Source: Bacillota bacterium (GTDB lineage: Bacteria > Bacillota_A > Clostridia > Lachnospirales > Bianqueaceae). Taken from it: a DNA stretch of 8,828 nt. The notes under the pieces are model-generated. The model ran no database searches. It saw only the letters and a list, made by a program, of their open reading frames with translations, and had not been told where the DNA came from. The stretch is taken from positions 1-8,828 of the forward strand of contig JAFOIR010000365.1 in assembly GCA_017420625.1 (NCBI GenBank), read 5' to 3'. Positions 7,441-8,828 of the stretch are shown here, in pieces (the stretch's first letter is position 1; the number at the start of each line of letters is the position of its first letter). Position numbers and translations under genes: made by a program.

Positions 7441-7642
7441 ATGGCTTTTCTTTCTTGCTGTTGTTGCGGTATTGATTATCATACCTGGGTATGTAATTAT
7501 AAAAGTTTTTATTGGCTTGTTTTCAGGCTGCATTATCTGGGGAATCCAATCAGCGAAATGCAAAAGAGAATATGAACGTACGTATCATGTACGCGTTGAA
7601 ACAGATGATGAAGGAAATATCATTCACGCGGAAAAATTATAA
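7441..7642 (+). pseudogene. Small membrane protein gene with an apparent one-base frameshift
   Basis: From 7442 to the TAA at 7640-7642 one plus-strand frame reads as a convincing small membrane protein: a long hydrophobic stretch (LAVVAVLIIIPGYVIIKVFIGLFS, split here only by its Pro-Gly pair), then a basic and charged tail ending VETDDEGNIIHAEKL. This frame has no start codon, because TAA stands at 7433-7435 and only Asp-Pro-Trp separates it from the hydrophobic part. The ATG at 7441 is one base out of register. Removing a single T from the CTTTTC run near 7446-7450 would join them into MAFFLAVVAV and a protein of about 66 residues. No good ribosome site precedes the ATG. The simplest reading is a decayed gene at the edge of an island, but a sequencing error in the T run is equally possible. 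I do not recognise the family. The opposite-strand frame over the same bases looks like a shadow. Confidence 0.4.
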
Positions 7643-7663
7643 GCTGACAGCTACAAAGAGGAT

Positions 7664-7759
7664 GAACACCCCTGATCGTGAACACCCCCCTGAACACCCT
7701 GAACACCCCGTGTTCATAAAACCGTGAACACCCCCTGAACACCCCTTGGCTGAACACCC
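7664..7759 (+). repeat. Cluster of seven GAACACCC(C) direct repeats
   Basis: GAACACCC or GAACACCCC begins at 7664, 7680, 7692, 7701, 7726, 7737 and 7752, with irregular spacing of 9 to 25 bases; a weaker partial copy (GAACAC) is at 7815. All are on the same strand. The copy at 7701 is followed by GTGTTC, making the palindrome GAACAC-CCC-GTGTTC (7701-7715). The cluster lies between the decayed membrane-protein gene and the tRNA remnant. Short, closely spaced direct repeats next to a tRNA scar suggest protein-binding sites, such as integrase or excisionase arm sites or replication iterons of a mobile element. A short plus-strand frame crossing it encodes a Glu-His-Pro repeat, which looks like a by-product. 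Confidence 0.75.
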
Positions 7760-7774
7760 GCCCGTGAAGCAAGA

Positions 7775-7814
7775 AAACCGCCAGTTCCTTTGAAATCAAA
7801 GGCTTCAGCGGTTT
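7775..7814. repeat. Two-tier inverted repeat between the repeat cluster and the tRNA remnant
   Basis: The outer arms AAACCGC (7775-7781) and GCGGTTT (7808-7814) enclose inner arms CCTTTGA (7787-7793) and TCAAAGG (7796-7802), with five-base unpaired segments on each side. An alternative pairing uses GAAGC (7766-7770) with GCTTC (7802-7806). On the minus strand the outer arm is followed by TTTTCTT, so a minus-strand terminator is possible. Its position beside a likely attachment site also fits a recombination or regulatory structure. Confidence 0.5.
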
Positions 7815-7850
7815 GAACACAGCTTCATAATTTTGTTGCAAACTCGACCA

Positions 7851-7910
7851 CATAGCCAGAGCACATCGTTCACATCGATGGGGACGTTGGTTCGAGTCCA
7901 ACTGTCACCA
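7851..7910 (+). pseudogene. tRNA-Val (anticodon CAC) remnant: 3' part only, likely attachment-site scar
   Basis: The 3' two-thirds of a tRNA is intact. It has the D-stem end GAGC (7859-7862), anticodon stem CATCG/CGATG (7864-7868, 7876-7880) around the loop TTCACAT with anticodon CAC (7871-7873), a five-base variable region, T-stem GTTGG/CCAAC with loop TTCGAGT (7886-7902), acceptor strand TGTCACC (7903-7909) and A7910. No encoded CCA follows. The 5' half is missing: no GGTGACA acceptor strand is present upstream, and only TAGC (7853-7856), two bases before the D-stem end, recalls the start of a D-arm. It cannot form a functional tRNA. Elements that integrate at tRNA 3' ends leave such a partial copy at the end away from the intact gene. 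An ordinary decayed tRNA is the alternative. Confidence 0.6.
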
Positions 7911-7928
7911 CAGAAAAGCCCGTACAGA

Positions 7929-7979
7929 CAACCGGAACACTGCCCCTGCCCGTGCAGGAGCTGCTGCCGGTTCCGGTTG
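7929..7979. repeat. Ten-base inverted repeat CAACCGGAAC / GTTCCGGTTG
   Basis: Perfect arms at 7929-7938 and 7970-7979 enclose 31 bases that contain a second stem, CCTGC-CCGT-GCAGG. Neither strand has a clean U run directly after it. It lies just downstream of the tRNA remnant and could be an old tRNA-transcript terminator, a processing structure or an element-end repeat. Confidence 0.5.
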
Positions 7980-8014
7980 GAGTGGCCGTGGTCAGGTATT
8001 AGTTTTTGCCGATC

Positions 8015-8051
8015 AAAAAGCGTTCGTCCTTTTCAGGGAGCGAACGCTTTT
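8015..8051 (-). terminator. Rho-independent terminator of the IF-1-like gene
   Basis: The arms AAAAGCGTTCG (8016-8026) and CGAACGCTTTT (8041-8051) form an eleven-base stem, extended by TCC/GGA with one bulged G. On the minus strand the stem ends in a run of five T (8015-8019), 13 bases or so beyond the stop codon of the IF-1-like gene at 8065. It could also act on the plus strand, where the run is four T. Confidence 0.85.
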
Positions 8052-8064
8052 GAGGTTTCAAGGA

Positions 8065-8337
8065 TTACCTCTTGTATCTGGACGTGATCCGGTTGCCCTC
8101 CACCCGAACCCGGTCGCCAACCTCTATTCTGACGTAGTTCATTCTCAGCTTTCCGGATATACCGACGGTGACCAGATGCCCGCCGACGTCCACACTGAAC
8201 ATGGCGTTGGGCAGGAGCTCGACCACTGTACCGTCCGCTCCGTCTTTTTCATCGCCTGATCCGAAACCGCCTGCCACGAGTTCAAGCGTATCCAGATCCA
8301 GCTCTTCCACCGGCGGTTTCCCGGGTCTGTTATTCAT
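8065..8337 (-). CDS. IF-1-like protein with an N-terminal double-glycine leader-like segment
   Basis: The protein is 90 residues long. Residues 36-90 are an initiation factor IF-1 (S1/OB-fold) domain: [12 protein letters not shown] at 36-47, GH at 53-54, [12 protein letters not shown] at 60-71, GDRV at 74-77 and a basic RYKR end. It departs from ordinary IF-1 in three ways. The first strand (normally like DVIEVEG) is degraded to DGADG, the AHISG motif is VGISG, and about six to seven residues are missing between VE and RIT, where the family has a SPYDL-type turn. Residues 1-35 are not IF-1: [14 protein letters not shown] (11-24) closely resembles leader peptides cut after Gly-Gly by C39-peptidase ABC exporters, followed by a Gly/Asp-rich linker. 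The ATG at 8335-8337 is chosen because AGGAGG lies eight bases upstream; an in-frame ATG at 8364 has a site 13 bases away. A terminator follows. It may be a secreted or modified peptide built on an IF-1 fold, or merely a divergent IF-1. Confidence 0.8.
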   Translation of the reverse strand: MNNRPGKPPVEELDLDTLELVAGGFGSGDEKDGADGTVVELLPNAMFSVDVGGHLVTVGISGKLRMNYVRIEVGDRVRVEGNRITSRYKR

Positions 8338-8345
8338 CACAGCAT

Positions 8346-8351
8346 CCTCCT
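8346..8351 (-). promoter_or_regulatory. Ribosome binding site deciding the start of the IF-1-like gene
   Basis: AGGAGG on the minus strand stands eight bases before the ATG at 8335-8337. The upstream in-frame ATG at 8362-8364 would encode this site as Glu-Glu-Asp codons and has only a more distant GGAGG about 13 bases away, so it is less likely. Confidence 0.65.
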
Positions 8352-8415
8352 CTTTGTTCTCCATTTTTCCGTACCCGCCTCCTCCCGGAGAGAGCGGGGT
8401 CTGTATGTTTCTATT

Positions 8416-8421
8416 AGTATA
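8416..8421 (-). promoter_or_regulatory. Possible -10 box for the IF-1-like gene
   Basis: TATACT on the minus strand, within GTATATACTAAT, is a near-consensus -10 box about 75 bases upstream of the chosen start. No recognisable -35 box lies 16-18 bases further up. The plus-strand gene at 8523 must have its promoter in the same 185-base gap (8338-8522), where an AT-rich palindrome (TATTAA-T-TTAATA, 8454-8466) occurs, but no clear pair of boxes was found. Confidence 0.3.
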
Positions 8422-8522
8422 TACGACGATGTTTCCGATCCGGCATGTTCCTGTATTAATTTAATAATTCTGTAACATTTTCGCTGTCCAGGTCATCATT
8501 TACTCGAGGAGCTAATACAGCA

Positions 8523-8828
8523 ATGAACACCTATGCCAAAGTCCAATCCCTCATCACCGCCTGGAAATCCCAGTCCCTTTCCCGCACGGACCTGATCCGC
8601 GCAATTGCCGAAGCCTGTCTGGGCTGGCCCTACGTCTGGGGCGCGGCAGGCCAGAAGTGCACGCCGTCCCACCGGCTCGCCTATGCCGCCCGCTCCGCCT
8701 GCCCGGAAGGGGAAGCTGCCCGGATCCTGAAGAAATGTCCCGTCTGCAGCGGGAAGCAGGAAGCCTGTTCCGTCTGCAAGTATTACCCGGGCGGTCCGGT
8801 GCTGGATTTCGACTGCCAGAGTTTTACC
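8523..8828 (+). CDS. NlpC/P60-like cysteine peptidase (3' end cut by window)
   Basis: The first 102 residues are visible. After a short N-terminal helix-like stretch, GWPYVWGAAGQKC (34-46) matches the N-terminal block of NlpC/P60 cell-wall peptidases, and DFDCQSF (95-101) matches the catalytic-Cys block (usually DCSGF), with Cys98 as the likely nucleophile. The His and third catalytic residue would lie beyond the right edge. Between the two blocks is an insertion of about 50 residues with two Cys pairs, CPVC (72-75) and CSVC (82-85), which could bind a metal. There is no signal peptide at this start. GAGGAG (8506-8511) precedes the ATG by 11 bases. The coding region is much richer in G and C than the sugar locus. 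Phage tail-associated or conjugative wall hydrolases and cytoplasmic peptidases share this fold, so the exact role is open. Confidence 0.65.
   Translation, partial: MNTYAKVQSLITAWKSQSLSRTDLIRAIAEACLGWPYVWGAAGQKCTPSHRLAYAARSACPEGEAARILKKCPVCSGKQEACSVCKYYPGGPVLDFDCQSFT

Noticed and set aside
7372..7563. A 63-residue minus-strand frame
   Set aside because: It is antisense to the small membrane-protein frame and overlaps the ATPase promoter. It has no ribosome site or recognisable features.
7664..7759. CRISPR array
   Set aside because: The repeats are only eight or nine bases, the spacing is irregular from 9 to 25 bases, there are no spacers of uniform length and no cas gene is present.
7620..7901. 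A 93-residue minus-strand reading frame beginning MDSNQRPHRC
   Set aside because: Its N-terminus is the reverse complement of the tRNA T and anticodon arms, and its C-terminal Gly-Val-Phe-Arg repeats are the antisense of the GAACACCC cluster. Such frames are well-known annotation artefacts.
7851..7910. A functional tRNA-Val gene
   Set aside because: The acceptor 5' strand and most of the D-arm are absent, so the cloverleaf cannot close.
8362..8364. ATG at 8364 as the start of the IF-1-like gene (99 residues)
   Set aside because: The nearest Shine-Dalgarno is about 13 bases away, while the ATG at 8337 has AGGAGG at eight bases. It cannot be fully excluded.

Overview
The window looks like a Gram-positive anaerobe of the class Clostridia, probably a gut or rumen carbohydrate user. 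Three things suggest this: strong AGGAGG-type ribosome binding sites, a LplB/LplC/YesM/YesN-type sugar-uptake locus, and a signal peptide typical of such genomes. I cannot name the species.

Positions 1-6026 hold a minus-strand carbohydrate-uptake locus. Read in the transcribed direction it is a YesM-type sensor histidine kinase (6026-4293), a YesN-type AraC response regulator overlapping it by 23 bases (4315-3272), a 158-base gap, a large extracellular solute-binding protein (3113-1449), a gap with a strong hairpin, and two membrane permeases (1373-459 and 446 to beyond the left edge). The kinase presumably senses an extracellular sugar or a wall or uptake signal and the regulator switches on the transporter. 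No ABC ATPase gene is visible, as is usual for this class, which borrows a shared one.

Positions 6108-7334 encode, also on the minus strand, a stand-alone AAA_14/DUF4143 ATPase with its own promoter (7374-7402). Upstream of it, on the plus strand, is a small membrane-protein gene that reads well only after a one-base correction (7441-7642).

Positions 7643-8064 hold no intact gene but are dense with structure: seven copies of GAACACCC(C), a compound hairpin, the 3' two-thirds of a tRNA with a CAC (Val) anticodon but no complete 5' half, a long inverted repeat and a clear terminator. The tRNA fragment looks like the scar of integration at a tRNA 3' end. If so, the island lies to the left and the ancestral chromosome to the right. 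Base composition agrees: 23 of 60 bases are G or C at 5941-6000, against 41 of 60 at 8581-8640.

Positions 8065-8337 (minus) encode the most unusual item. It is a 90-residue protein whose C-terminal two-thirds is an altered translation initiation factor IF-1 fold. Its N-terminal third looks like a double-glycine leader peptide of the kind removed by peptidase-containing ABC exporters. Divergent from it, at 8523 and running off the right edge, is a gene for an NlpC/P60-like cysteine peptidase.
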